Source: Patiria pectinifera
Taxonomy: Eukaryota; Echinodermata; Asteroidea; Valvatida; Asterinidae
Assembly: GCA_029964075.1 (NCBI GenBank)
Contig: CM057142.1
Coordinates: forward strand, 28,398,392 to 28,462,391
Direction of reading: 5' to 3'
Length of the DNA: 64,000 nucleotides
The translations under genes and the position numbers were made by a program. The notes under the pieces were generated by a model that saw only the letters and a list, made by a program, of their open reading frames with translations, searched no databases and was not told where the DNA came from. This document shows, piece by piece, positions 11,358-22,439 of this stretch (position 1 is its first letter; the number at the start of each line of letters is the position of its first letter).

Positions 11358-11814
11358 CTGAAAGAAAAAAGATTGCATTCGAAACAATGTAGTGATTTAT
11401 TGATGTTTAATAAAGTCGAGTTCCATGCACTTGGCAAATCAAATGAACTGAGAGTTGTACGGAAAATGGATTGAAAGTGATCAATCTCATTATTGAAAAT
11501 CACCCACCAGAATGCCAAAGGTTGGACATAATTAACAAATGTTGCAAGACTGGACTTAAAATCACACAAACCAGGGACTAAGCGTAAAGTGGATACTGGG
11601 AAAGCTTTAAGTGTATTGTCTCCATGCATAGACAAAGAGGGTGCTTTATGGTCAAACAAGCAGAAGCCGGAATGAGGGACACTTCACTGGTTCACTCAAG
11701 CTGGTTATCGTGTAATTGGTACCAGCATTTACAAGCCACGATGGCGCCCAAATGGCCCTCGTTTATAGTGTTCTCTGTGGGGGGTCGTGCTTGAGCGCAA
11801 GAAGGAGAGTCTAC

Positions 11815-12105
11815 CTTCTCGTTGAGCGTAGTGAATTCTTTACTTGCTGATCTTCCAAGGAAACTTCTCCGTGGTCTCCCCTGCTTCTTCATCCAGCATC
11901 CAGGGTTTGGACAGCTCCTTGAACCGTCTCAGGCTCTACTCCTTGGGCTTCTTGTTCAGGTCCGGGATGACCTCCGCGTCCCAGCAGTTGATGCGGAACT
12001 TGCTGAGCATGTTGTCCATGTTCGTCTTCTCCCTGTCCATTTGCTCCTTCTTGCCCGTGGTGGCAAAGACGCGCAGCTGGCATTTCTACCAGTTGGGTTT
12101 CATGG
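11815..12105 (-). pseudogene. SLC12-like C-terminal-domain exon with two stops, unit 1
   Basis: The frame reads CQLRVFATTGKKEQMDREKT, then MLSKFRINCWDAEVIPDLNK, KPKE, a TAG stop, SLRRFKELSKPWMLDEEAGE and KFPWKISK before a TAA. NKCC C-termini have the same order: RVF...GKINR, LLSKFRIDF, GDINTKPK, FEEII-PY-L-E and PWRI. A further TAG lies just before CQL. The stop after KPKE is shared with unit 2. Confidence 0.8.
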
Positions 12106-12282
12106 AGATGAGGTGAGGGATGAGTAGGGTCAAGAGGTGGGGGAGGGGGAAGGTGGGGACGGGGTCAAAAACAAAAATTATACAGAGCATTATTTCCTTT
12201 CGACATAAAGCATGTGTTTCCTTAGACATGCAGCCATGAAAGGCTCCATGAAATGAATTGGACACTGAAACAAATATTAAAA

Positions 12283-12822
12283 ATAATAAGACTAGCCAAG
12301 AACAAAAAGAATTCTGTTTTCTATTACATATATAAAAACATCTGTGTGGTAGGGTAGGTAAAAATCTGTTTTGGGGGTTTGACATTTCTATAGCTAAAAA
12401 AATTAGGGTGGGATGATAGTCATTAAAATTTACTTTTTTTCCTCTATTGTGCATGCATAAGTTAACATGTGAATCATTCTGCACTATTGACCAACTTACA
12501 CAAAAATAAATATGAAGCTTATAGTTTTCGCTGTGCTTTCACATATATTAAAAGAATAAGGCCAACCAAGAACAAAAAGTGTGGTGTTTTCTATGATATA
12601 TATAAAAACACCAACTGTGTGGTAGGGTAGGTAAACATCTGTGGGTTTTTTTTTTGGGGGGGGTTGACATTTCTAAAGCCTAAATATATAGGGTGGGATG
12701 ATAGTCATTAAAATTTACTTTTTTCTCTCTATTTTGCATGCATTAGTTAACATGTGAATCATACTCTACTACTGACCAACTTACACAAAAATAAATATAA
12801 AATTTATAGTTTTCACTGTGGA
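12283..12822. repeat. Tandem duplication of about 270 bp between SLC12-like exons
   Basis: Two diverged copies (12283-12529 and 12556-12822) share GTGGTAGGGTAGGTAAA, GGGTGGGATGATAGTCATTA and GTTAACATGTGAATCAT. A third related copy lies near 39500-39730 in the second unit, just right of the 9 kb insertion. Confidence 0.7.
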
Positions 12823-12823
12823 G

Positions 12824-13005
12824 GGGGTGCTTGAGCGCAAGGAGGAGATTCTACCTTCACTTTGAGCGTAGTGACTTCTTCCTTGCTGATCTTCCAAGGA
12901 AACTTCTCTGTGGTCTCCAGGCTGCTTCCTCATTCAGCATCCAGGGTTTGGAAAGCTCCTTAATGATTGTGTTGGTCTTGCTCTTACGCAACCCACCAAT
13001 CTAGA
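12824..13005 (-). pseudogene. Variant partial duplicate of the SLC12-like exon
   Basis: About 140 bases repeat the 11790-11930 block (ELSKPWMLNEEA). Here they are joined upstream to GGLRKSKTNTIIK after a possible CTAG acceptor, without the stop after KPKE. It may be an older alternative copy of the exon produced by the same local duplication that doubled 12283-12822. Confidence 0.5.
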
Positions 13006-13829
13006 CGGAAACCAATCAGAAAGGAAAATTTGAATGCATTTGCTCTAAATAAATTGTATCCAGGTCTTGGAGAAGACCAACGTTAGCGCTGCAAAAAGCA
13101 AAAAACCTGGACAAATCTGGTTTAATGATCTTGTTCTACGTTTTGCAACTTTGACTTATTTTTTTTTAAGACCTGCTTGCATTTTACTCAAACTGTTCAT
13201 CAAAATTCATTCCGCAAAGTCTTCTTCAAGTACTCAACTGTGAGTACACATTTCGGTACTCAAAATACTCATCGAAATATTCATTATAATAATTCACCTG
13301 AGGTACACAAGACTTGTAAAAAGGTACTAAGCTAATACAAAACCTCAGGATTCATTGAAAACAAATGAATCGACTCATAAAGTAGTACTCATTAAAAAGT
13401 AGTCTACTTGTCAAAAAAACAAAACTACTCAACTCATACTCAACTTATCGCAGACTGCTTCACTCGTCAAGCAGACTCGACTTAAACGACCGAAGTTATC
13501 AAACAGTACCTCAATCCATTTAAAACTGGTGTTCCAGAGTCCCTAACCTAACTCAAATAAACTCAACTTAAATAGATTCAAGTTTTAATTAATGTTGTAT
13601 TAATTTTCCATTGATTAGACGCTAGAGTCATTCTGAGCGTCTGCAACACTCAATCTTTGGACGACTTTCATGTGTAGTCGCTCCTCAATTTTTCAAACGT
13701 CAAACTTAATTCAACTCCTTGGAATAATTTAGTTCGACACTTCTATTCTGAAACGCGTGTAGTTGTCAAAAGGTACACAACTCATCAAAATGCACAAAAC
13801 TTGAGCTATCCACGCATACTCAGGTCTGA
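13006..13829. other. Intronic/intergenic DNA, no gene seen
   Basis: Low-complexity sequence rich in ACTCA/TACTC words (13220-13800) without open frames or splice-flanked blocks. Confidence 0.4.
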
Positions 13830-14322
13830 CCTAGCCTTTAATCAAGTCCCACGCGCCTATGCCCGGACCATCCGGAAACGTAACGCACCCTGGATGCTGG
13901 CACGTAAAAAGACTAGCACGAGCGGCAAAGCTGCGAGGGCCTTTACTATCTCGTGGAACTAATCAATTATTCATGTATTCACGCAATAAAAATCAAGCAA
14001 TATAAACCAATCATCTAACGGTGGTTTGCGGTTACCAGCAACAGCACGCGCGCCATGGCTGTCTGGCGCCAGACGATGGCTGCATGATTTACGTTAGTAA
14101 TTCTGCATTTTCATTGGTCAATTCACAACGGGTAATGCATTATGCATGTCTACCAAATCGGAAGACAAATGTAAAGAAAAACATAAGCGTTCTCCACGAG
14201 ATGGTAAAGGCCCTCGCGGCTACACCGCTCGTCCTAGTGTTTTTACGTGTCAGCATCCGGGGTGCGTCACGTGTCCGGGTAAGCGCGTGGGACTTGACTA
14301 AAGGCTAGGTCTGACCCTGATC
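13830..14322. mobile_element. MITE-like element with ~140 bp inverted-repeat arms
   Basis: Left arm 13830-13967 and right arm 14192-14322 are inverse copies: GGTCTGACCTAGCC at the left end against GGCTAGGTCTGACC at the right, then the AAGTCCCACGCG and AGGGCCTTTAC blocks. GC content is higher than the surroundings. The right edge lies about 16 bases from the splice donor of the 14339-14473 exon. No transposase and no clear target duplication. Confidence 0.6.
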
Positions 14323-14338
14323 CCCCTCATAAGCCTAC

Positions 14339-14473
14339 CTGCATGAGTGCCTGTACCCCGGTTCTTAGCGTAGGGCTTGCTACCATGGCTGGGAATGCCT
14401 TGATCGTCTGAACATCCACCCATTTCCCGTGAGAGTCTGTCAGAAGCTCCATCAAATGTGTACTCTGATCACC
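14339..14473 (-). pseudogene. SLC12-like C-terminal-domain exon (45 codons, open)
   Basis: Between a TTTCATACAG acceptor and a GTAGGC donor, 45 codons are open: LMELLTDSHGKWVDVQTIKA, then LRTGVQALMQ. SLC12 members have an -H-KWL-x-x-x-x-IKAFY...DLR-GVQ-LMQ segment here. The next expected residues (AAGLGRMKPN) would be on a following exon that is not seen. Copies are absent from units 2 and 3. Confidence 0.75.
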
Positions 14474-15494
14474 CTGTATGAAAGGCGGGACAAATGTTTC
14501 CCATGAAAGCTTAGCATCTATACTTTACTAAAGAAATTAATACTAAAATAATAATAAAAACATAATATCTCTCAAATTTTTCACACAAAAAAGACAAATC
14601 ACCGACTCTTTATGACATTTATGTTTATGCTACAAACAACTTGCAACTTTAGCAGATTACTTAAGATCTGCAACGCTAGGTTCTGATCCCACTGCTTCAC
14701 GAGGACAAACTTTTGTCAAATCACAGACAACTTGCAACCGTAGCAGATTACTTAGCAGATGTCTCTGTTAAGAATAGGCATTGGTCAGAGTTGTAATGAC
14801 TCGAGTCACAATTTTATGCAAAATTTATGTTCACGTTACATTGCGAATACAGTACGCTACAGTAGCCGCTTGTAGTGTACAAACATACAACGTGTCACAG
14901 ACTCCCGCCTTGTGGTTTTGAAACGCATAAAATAATATTCCGGAACCGGACTTTAACACTTTTTCCAATCCGTGGTTTCATCATTGGCTTTGGGAGATTT
15001 CTTATTAAGCTATAGGATTCGAACACCGTCTAAATGTTTACCCTCCTTTTAAAAATGAAAAAGATACTTGCCCACTTTAAATATTCAGAAACAGTTCTGT
15101 ATAATGCAATTTGGTTTTGATGTTGCCAGCGATCAGCAACACCTCATGTGCGAGCTTGTGCGGTTCAGTTTCTAAAGAATGAGTGTCATATTTGGTAGAA
15201 TTCTGTATTCCATTGTACAACACTGTATTTATTCCTGGATGAATCCATACAACCATAGAGTGCTGGGGCGGTTTGGGGCGGTATAAGGAGTAACAGGCAG
15301 GGCACTTTGAGGGGCAGGGACTAATGGGTTCATTGGATTATGCTTAGTGCTTTGTTTAATCATTTGGATAATGGCTAAGTGAACATGCTTCTATAAACGA
15401 GCTACGTTCATTTATCATTGATTATCTGGTGATCCTAAATTGAAGGTTATGCGACTGTGCAAATATCACAAGAAGGAAGATTGTGTTGACTTAC
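14474..15494. other. Gap where further SLC12 exons would be expected; none seen
   Basis: About 1 kb of AT-rich sequence with no open splice-bounded block. Roughly the last two membrane helices and the first part of the cytoplasmic domain would have to be encoded here in an intact gene. Confidence 0.5.
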
Positions 15495-15615
15495 CAATGC
15501 TAAGCAGGCAGCTGTGAGAAAGAACGCCAGGATGTGGGCTCGATGTGGCTTATCCCCGGCCTAGAACCAACAGCACAGAACTCCATCTTGGGCAAAATCT
15601 TGTCCTTGTATCAGC
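15495..15615 (-). pseudogene. SLC12-like late membrane-helix exon, frameshifted
   Basis: From a TTTCTGCAG acceptor one frame reads YKDKILPKMEFCAVGSRPG. After a one-base shift near 15560 another frame reads GDKPHRAHILAFFLTAACLA up to a GTAAGT donor. NKCC proteins have QDNIYP-x-x-x-x-FAKGYGKN-EP-RGYILTF here. A TGA precedes the first frame. The donor is sound, the reading frame is not. Confidence 0.65.
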
Positions 15616-15889
15616 CTGCAGAAAAAGAAAAACAAGTCAATTGTTGTTAAATGATCGTTAACTTGGTTATCGTTAAGATCGGAGTAAACCTGAAGTTAAC
15701 ACAACCTAGCTATACCTCACGGTATACCAAACGTTAAATCTGACACCGTGGCAGCGTGGAGATTTCGACCTTTCTATGAATATGCCTTTGAATGAGCATG
15801 ACGACTATTTATAAAAGATATAGGTCATATATCATACTCGGCAATAGGGATAGTCAGTGGAAAGAACTTGGGACAGGTGTGTACAATAT

Positions 15890-17218
15890 TACGCCTAAGA
15901 CCCAAACTTTTGATAAGCAAATTACTGAGAAGACGACCATCTTGGCTAGGAGGATAATTTCTTTTAGAAGGGAACTATGGAGGAGACTATAACGAGCTCG
16001 GCTCGGAGGGTGTTTTTTTAGAAGGAAATTATGGAGGAGACTAACCATCTTGGCTAGGAGGATATTTTTAGAATGATACTATTTAGAAGGGTATTAAAGA
16101 GGAAACTAAGCATATTGGCTTGGAGGATATATTTTTAGGAGGTAATTATTGAGGGGACTAGCCATCTTGCCAAAGAGGATATTAATTAGAAGGGAATTAT
16201 GAAGAAGACAAACCATCGTGGCTAGGAGGATATTTTTTAGAAGGGAATCATGGAGGAAATTGACCATCTTGGCTTGGAGGTTAGAAGGGCACTATGGAGG
16301 AGACTTACCATCTTGGCTAGGAGGATATTTTTTTAGAAGGGAACTATACAGGAGACTAACCAGCTCGGCTCGGAGGTTTGGTTTTTTTTTAAGGGAATTA
16401 TTGAGAAGACTAACCATCGTGGCTTGGAGAATATTTTTAGGAAGGAATTATGGAGGAGACTTACCATCTTGGCTAGGATGATTTTTTTCAAAGGGAATTA
16501 TGGTAAAGACCAACCATCCTGGCTGGAGAGTATTTTTTTTAGAACGGAATTATGGAGGAGACGATCTTTCATGGTTAGGAAGATTTTTGTGAAGAATTCA
16601 TGTTAGGAAGATTCATGTAGAAGACTAACCATCTTGGCTAAAATGACATTTTTAGAAGCAATTTATGGAAGAGACTAACTATCCTGGCTATGAGGATTTT
16701 TTTTAGAAGGGAACTATGGAGGAGATTAACCATCTTGGCTAGGAGGATAATTTTGAGAAGGGAATTATAAAAGAGAGTAACTATTTTTGTTAGGGGGATA
16801 TTTTGAAGGGAATTATGGAGGAGACAAACCATATTGGTGAGGAAGATCTCGTTTGAAATGGAATTATGGAGGAGACTAACAATCATGGCTAGGAGGATAT
16901 TTTTTGAAGGGAATTATGGAAGAGACGAACCATATTTGTGAGGATATTTTTAAGGGGAATCATGGAGGAGACTAACCATCTTGGCTAGGAGGATATTTCA
17001 GAAGGGAATTATGGAGGAGACTAACCATCTTGGCTAGGAGGATATTTTAGAAGGGAATTTTGAAGGAGATGAACCATCTTGGTTAGGAGGATATTTTTTA
17101 GAAAGGAGTTATGGGGAAGAACTATCTCGGCTAGGAGGATATTTTTAAGAAAGGCCTCATGGAGGGGGCGAACCATTTTGGTTAGGAGGACATTTTCTAC
17201 AAGGGAATTATGAAAGGG
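15890..17218 (+). repeat. Minisatellite A, ~50-bp unit, about 26 diverged copies
   Basis: Imperfect tandem copies of a unit containing GAGGAGACTAACCATCTTGG, then CTAGGAGGATATTTTTAGAA, then GGGAATTATG. Copies differ by substitutions and by the length of the T run. The array ends where the paralogous unit sequence (GTCGACAATTCAATTTCAACG) begins. Open frames inside it are repeat artefacts. The same unit forms the array at 44860-47040 in the opposite orientation. Confidence 0.9.
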
Positions 17219-18156
17219 ACCGTCGACAATTCAATTTCAACGGGACACACTGAAAACACAGCGCGGTGCTCACACAATCAATAGACCGCTGAAATATTGA
17301 ATCTTTCTGGAAGTCAAATTATGCATAATGATGCAGCGTGAACCATGCACAAAAATTTCCATTTGCAAGGTTCATGCCGCTCACGCTTCGTGTATGCTTT
17401 GTGTATGCATCCAGGACACCTAAATTTGTTCTGATTTGCTGTTTCAACCATGGCAATATTTGTTGCATGTCTGATGTATTTTAACAAATGGTTGAATTAC
17501 AAGTTTCCGAATGTCTGAGCGATTCCATTTCAATGCTGGCCCAAAGCTGGCCGAACGCCGGCGCAGCGTTACAGAAACACCGATATGGCCTGAAATGTGG
17601 TGAGTTCAATGCTGTTTTCTGGGATAGCATCGCACGGGCCACAAATACTCCCATTTTACAAGTTTCCGATTTTGTCAGTGAATCGGTTTTTATTGCTGAG
17701 CCTAATGTGGGCCCGATGTCGGCGCAGCGGTATAGAAATACTGATATGAACTGATATTTGGTGCGGGGTTACGCTGAGGCCACCGTGCAGTTTTCTAATG
17801 TAAGGGGATGCAACCGCTCAGGCCACAAAATCACCTAAAACCGCGTTCGCTGAGGGTTATTGCAGATGACAGTTGAATTTGTATTATTGCGGATGATGGT
17901 TGATTTGTATTGAATTGAATGGGAAATCGGCGCGGTTACACAGGCGATCCTGAACCGCCAGAATGCTGATTTTTCTGCATTGTGGGCCCTGGATCTTCCT
18001 TGCAAAGGATCCACAAAGTCGCTGATAAAGCAGCAAGACGGAGGCAAATGTATCCCCCACCCTCAGTGGAATCCACCCCCGCCCCATTTTGTATACAAGA
18101 ATTAAAATATTATTCACTGCTGTAATAATAATACGTTTATTTTGCATTTATTGCAG
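17219..18156. other. Intergenic part of the segmental duplication
   Basis: Repeated with divergence near 40995-42440 and 58465-59672. Landmarks: CACACTGAAAACACAGCGC, GTGAACCATGCACAAAAA, TGGCCTGAA and ACCGCGTTCGCTGAGG. No frame is conserved across copies. Confidence 0.6.
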
Positions 18157-18305
18157 CCTTTGAAAAAAATAACGCACCCCAGGTTCCCTACCCCAAGTTA
18201 AACCCCAAGTTTCTCCGCTGGCTTGAGTACGATTTAATTCCTCATATAATCCCGAATATATCCACACAATTTAAAAGACTGAAGCGCCAACTGTACATTG
18301 AATGA
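18157..18305 (+). CDS. C-terminal coding exon of an unidentified protein, copy 1
   Basis: After a TTTATTGCAG acceptor, two bases and 47 sense codons lead to TGA (18303-18305). The peptide includes QVPYPKLNPKFLRWLEYDLI, then PHIIPNISTQFKRLKRQLYI and a final Glu. The family is not recognised. It recurs upstream of each C1q promoter: 42441 is damaged, and 59673 is open over the same peptide with mostly conservative changes. No upstream exons could be identified, so it may be a relic carried along with the duplication. It ends about 360 bases before the TATA box of the C1q promoter. Confidence 0.5.
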
Positions 18306-18339
18306 ATCACGGCCAGTGTATACGTCACTTGTCTATCCA

Positions 18340-18605
18340 CCAATCACAGTTTGTCGGTGACAAGTCGGTGACGACAAGTCGGTGACCACAAGTGAGTGGT
18401 CTGTGACTGGCAAGTTGTGTGTGTCAATCATAAATTCCATGTTTGGATGTGTCACCGACATCCATACAATATCCACCAATAAGAAGCGGCCATTTGAATG
18501 TCGGTGCCAAGTTTTTTTATGGTGACTTTATAGCCTCAACGACATTAACATTGCTTTCATATCATTAATATGAAGCGAGTCGGTGATGTGTGATTGACAG
18601 CGCAT
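18340..18605 (+). promoter_or_regulatory. Upstream regulatory region with repeated GTCGGTGAC motifs, C1q gene 2
   Basis: GTCGGTGAC or GTCGGTGA occurs at about 18353, 18366, 18379 and 18580, with the inverse GTCACCGAC near 18456. The cluster is repeated before the other two promoters (42620-42860 and 59865-60080). The spacing to the TATA box is kept, and GTGATGTGTGATTGACAGCG is shared. It is inferred to bind a common regulator; the factor is unknown. Confidence 0.55.
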
Positions 18606-18668
18606 AGGGGCCATGCAATCACAAACCAGGTCCCAGTTTTTAGTCACTGCACAGGAAATCGATGGCAC

Positions 18669-18676
18669 TATTTAAG
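18669..18676 (+). promoter_or_regulatory. TATA box (TATTTAAG) of C1q gene 2
   Basis: TATTTAAG lies about 30 bases before the start of conserved exon 1 sequence. The same box precedes exon 1 at 42938 and 60155. Confidence 0.65.
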
Positions 18677-18699
18677 ACATATGGGACCGTCCACCCCTC

Positions 18700-18775
18700 A
18701 CAGCAGCCAAATCTCATCACCACCTTTGGACGTCAACCAGATAGAGAACTGACTGCAAGAACAAGATTGTGCTCG
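18700..18775 (+). other. 5' UTR exon 1 of C1q gene 2
   Basis: The start is estimated from the TATA box; the end is a clear donor GCTCG|GTGAGT. The block with GACGTCAACCAGA and ACTGACTGCAAGAACAAGAT is strongly conserved in all three copies, including the donor. It has no conserved frame. Confidence 0.65.
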
Positions 18776-19626
18776 GTGAGTGTTTGAAACAATCATTTTT
18801 CCTCTGAAGAAATATGTTGTCTTTTTTACAATGTGTTTGAATCAATGCGGGATTCAGACTTTGTTGAATCGATGCTGATTCAATGATTCTCCAACAGTGA
18901 GCGCGGTGGTAGGCTTGATGGTTCCCAATCTGTATGTGTTTGTCAAATAGTTGCTTTAGGACTGAAAAAAATACCAAGATTTTCATGGAAAAAAAGGTTC
19001 GATTCCAATTAACCCTGATACTGATACACGTTTGCCAACAGCAAAACCAGCGCGCTAATTTCCGATCCAGAGGTTGTACCTTTTCCCAACAACCACTTTG
19101 GAATTGAAATACATTAATTCGATAATTTACATGCTTTAATCAATGCCCGTCTAAACGAGTTAAGTAAATTATCGAGCTATTTGATTTTAGCTCTTAGTGT
19201 AAACAGTTGGTGCGGATGCTGACCAAGGTTTTGTGAGGTCAAATTTTAAGGCAATAAAAATGCGGAATTCCTGACTGGCAATATTTCCGCTACTACTTCT
19301 AGTGTGCACTCTCAAAAATAAATTGTCAACCTACTGACTAGTTTCTCTAGTTCTTGAAAACAAAAATCGTTTTGATTCGTGTCGAAATCGAAGGCACACT
19401 ATAAAATAACTTTTATGGACGTGTTTAGTGTAAAAAAATACGGCTGTTCAGGTTTTACTGTTTTCTAGACACATATTCCTGCTTGATCTAAATTATATTT
19501 AATTCGACAGAGTGTTTTTTTGGGGGGGGGGGGGGTTGGGGTGTTTAGTACTTTTAAAATTCAGCTGTGCCTCCCCACCAACCTTCAAGTTATATTCTAG
19601 AGGATTATTAATGACTTTTTTTTCAG

Positions 19627-19687
19627 CCAGCAATTCGCTCAAGTGTTGAGGAATGCTTCCGCGTTATAATTCAAGAACTGTGCTTAG
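19627..19687 (+). other. 5' UTR exon 2 of C1q gene 2, first copy
   Basis: Bounded by TTTTTTTCAG and GTGAGTGTCT. The matching exon of gene 3 is at 44562-44622, and a diverged second copy lies at 24123-24179 in the same gene. Non-coding. Confidence 0.65.
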
Positions 19688-19701
19688 GTGAGTGTCTGTT
19701 A

Positions 19702-20059
19702 GGCCAACAAAAATAAGTTCCGGTTTCTGGTATGGAGCTTGCCCGAAAAGTGGTGCGGCGACGCGTCTATTTTTTTACCCGTTTTTTGCTTCAAATGTCG
19801 GCTTATGACTGCAAATGGTGCCCGACTAAACTTAGTGCAAATATACGGGAGTCCAGAAAGGCCACATAAAGCTTATTCTCGATCATAACCCCATCTAAAA
19901 ACACGTTAAAATTTTGCAGCAGCAGGATTCTAGTCAAACCAGTGAGTTTGGTGGTTGAGACATCATCTTTCATTGAAAAAAAAATATGTTTATTTTGCCG
20001 ACGCGCATTGCTACGGCGACGTGCGCGCATACCACAAACCGGAGACTTTTTTTTGTGCC
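19702..20059. mobile_element. PIF/Harbinger-like MITE, copy 1 (TSD TTA)
   Basis: Starts GGCCAACAAAAATAAGTTCC and ends GGAGACTTTTTTTTGTGCC. Its terminal inverted repeat carries CCGGTTTCTGGTATG at the left and CATACCACAAACCGG at the right. It is flanked by TTA (19699-19701 and 20060-20062). The empty site survives in two paralogs (GTTATTTGACATTTTC after the donors at 24180 and 44623). A 3-bp TWA target duplication with GG-starting ends is typical of PIF/Harbinger. No coding capacity. Confidence 0.8.
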
Positions 20060-20680
20060 TTATTTGACATTTTCTTTATTCAAGCATCAGAATAGGACAG
20101 TGATTTGGTGGGAGGCTGTTTTTTTCTTAATATGCATTAAGATGTATACACAGGTCAAAACTAAAACCAAAAAACGTCATTCTATAAAAAAAAGAAGAGT
20201 AAAAGTGATGTATACACAGGTCAAAACTAAAAACAAAAACGTCATTCTATAAAAAAAAAAAGAAGAGTAAAAGTGATATATACTCCCACCGTAGAACTGT
20301 GCCTACCATTTCGGGCAATCGTTGCTAAGCATATACCTCTTCGAACTTTTTTTTTGTCATAGTGTTTGAATCAACATGATTCTGAGGATTAGTGCTGACA
20401 CAATTATTTGACAAACAACGAGCGCGGTGGTAGGCTTGATATTTCTCCGATTAGTTGTGTGTTTGTGATGAGCTGTAGTTGTTTGATGACTGAAAACAAG
20501 ATCGTTATGAATACATTTTCAATTGAAACTGATCTTGGGTGAATATGATACAGAATTGTCATTGCTATTTGCAAAACCAATGTGCTTATTTCTGATCCAG
20601 AAATCGTACTTTTCCCCAACGGATAAACGAATAAATGCGGTTATGTTTTGCACTGCAATTAGTTAAAATTTAATACCCGA

Positions 20681-20699
20681 TGACGTCATCATGACGTCA
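20681..20699. promoter_or_regulatory. Paired CRE-like palindromes TGACGTCA, unit 2
   Basis: TGACGTCA occurs twice with three bases between (20681-20688 and 20692-20699). The pair and its flanks (GTTCAAGGTTT-CA-GTTTAT) recur at 47573-47591 and 62839-62857. CREB/ATF proteins bind this octamer; activity here is inference. Confidence 0.45.
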
Positions 20700-20876
20700 G
20701 ATTAATGTACAAACTTCGAAATCAGGGTTGATGTCTGTTCAAGGTTTCAAGTTTATGCCAAGTAATGGTTGGAAAAAAAAGTTGCGGAGAACTTTTGTCT
20801 GAAAAAAAACCAGGAAAGAATGGGATAATCGGCCCACCCGATTACCCAAATAATATTTTTGCAGAGCGGATCACAT

Positions 20877-20971
20877 ATTGTCAGCCAGGAATTCTAAATT
20901 CCGAGCAGTAAAACCCTGATATATTATATCAGGGTTTTACTGCTCGGAATTTAGAATTCCTGGCTGACAAT
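20877..20971. repeat. Perfect palindrome, two 47-base arms with a 1-base centre
   Basis: ATTGTCAGCCAGGAATTCTA... on the left is matched base for base by the inverse on the right, around a single T at 20924. Paralogous sites near 47790 and 63040 carry only the right arm in native context (ATATATCAGGGTTTT..., then CTGTCTGACA). Confidence 0.9.
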
Positions 20972-21844
20972 AATATTCCGCTACTACTTTCATTGTGCAC
21001 CCTGGACTCAAAACAAATTGGTTCAAATACTGACTGCCTTTTTTTAGTACTTGAAACATTATTTGAATTCTTGTTGCTGTTCTTGTCTGATATAACACTA
21101 TATATTCACGAAATAATTTATTTTCAAAAACAAGGTTGTTCAGGTTCGACTTGTTTTGAATCAAATTTTGGATTTTTTTTTTCAAGAGGTCATTACATCA
21201 AGTTCCCTGCTGTGATTCACAATAGATAAAATCGTTCATGACTCGTACTATTCAAAATAATTCACGCACTTGTAATAGTTCAGGTGAACTAAAAATTGCT
21301 GAGTTAATATTTCGGTATAAAGGAAACAAATCTTGCGCAAGTTCCACTATTTACAAACTGAACAGTATATGATCAACCACCCCCTTATTTTCTGCCTCAT
21401 TTTTTTCCCCCTGTTTAATTTATCATTTTCATTTTCAAATATGAAATCCCGATGCGATGTGCTCACATGGCATTCCGGCAATCACTCAAACTAATTCAGG
21501 ATGAAGAGTTGTAGGGAAGTTGGTCACGGAAGAACGTTTATCAGGAAATCCGGACAACTCAAACATGCCTGTCGTATTTTGTGTTATCAGTAAGGTTAAT
21601 ATATAGTTAATATATAGAATTCCCAATACCTTTTGAACTTTGTTGTTAAACTTTGTCATTTCGCTAGAGGACACAGCGCGCCATTCCGGTTTGGTCATCA
21701 AACCGTAAGCATTGTAGGATAAACGTGTCACTGAATATACAGTTTTATTCAAGTGCAAATTGCTTTATCTGGTTGGATTCATTTGTAGAAATAATGTATA
21801 GCGTTGATGTCTGTACAAATTATTCGTTCCTTCTGTTTTGCTGT

Positions 21845-22132
21845 CAAGGGCGGATCCAAAACACAATTTGTATTCCTTTTTTTTGGGGGGGGGAGGGGGA
21901 GCCCCCCCCCCCCAAAAAAAAATGCCTCCCAAAAAATGGGTCCAAAAATTATGACGTGGGGTTGGGGCCCATTTAATTAATTATTTGTTTAAACATTTTA
22001 AATGCTCTGTGGTGCAATCATTTCTGACCATTTTATCCATTTTTTAATAGGAAAAGATAGTGGTGTACCCAGTGCATGCCTTTATTGCGACGTCACTTAA
22101 TTGTCCCCCCCCCCCCCTCAGAGCCACCCTCG
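21845..22132. mobile_element. hAT-like MITE family 1, old copy
   Basis: Begins CAAGGGCGGATCCAA and shares the family interior (AAATGCTCTGTGGTGCAATCA, ACCATTTTATCC, GCCTTTATTGCGACGTCA) with the copy at 37499-37832. The right end is diverged. Flanking octamers TTTGCTGT (21837-21844) and TCTGTTGT (22133-22140) agree at six of eight positions. Confidence 0.65.
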
Positions 22133-22439
22133 TCTGTTGTTCGCCTTAAAATATGAAGCACAAGCTCCAGGATGAATTCAGCCACGTTTCCATGTGGACA
22201 TTTTAAAATAGCGATAGCGCTATTTGTTTAATTAATACTTTTATGATGTTTGGTTAGTTGGTACACCAATAATGAAAACAAAATATGGGACACTATTCGG
22301 TATGGTGGCTGATGCTAATAGCCAAACCTGGGGGGGGGTCGAACATTCCCCCTGAGAGGTTGTCAATTTTTGTGTGGTTTTTTTTATTATTACTGTTTGT
22401 TTTTTTTTTTAAATATATGACGATTTGGCCTAGGTGATA

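Larger units (their letters stand above)
10087..15615 (-). pseudogene. SLC12-type Na-K-Cl cotransporter pseudogene, unit 1 copy
   Basis: Six exon-like blocks on the minus strand spell, from high to low coordinate, parts of a cation-chloride cotransporter: the region before and into a late membrane helix (15615-15495), a C-terminal domain segment (14473-14339), the LLSKFRI...DINxKP region (about 12105-11815, plus a partial variant at 13005-12824), the LxELLxxHS block (11357-11290) and the C-terminal SLP...R...WLETLSKD block (10216-10087). Several splice signals and phases are still good. Two stops and a frameshift are present, and exons between the membrane helix and the first C-terminal segment are missing. 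It is therefore a relic of a plasma-membrane ion transporter gene, convergent with C1q gene 1. Confidence 0.8.

Noticed and set aside
11822-12127. Plus-strand frames of about 100 codons in the SLC12 relic
   Set aside because: The minus-strand reading matches SLC12 motifs; the plus frames are antisense shadows.
15890-17218. Possible CRISPR-like regular repeats
   Set aside because: Repeats are contiguous, without unique spacers, diverged, and in a eukaryotic intergenic region: a minisatellite.
17488-17754. 88-codon plus-strand frame as a gene
   Set aside because: The paralogous stretches near 41240 and 58740 have stops and indels; no family similarity.
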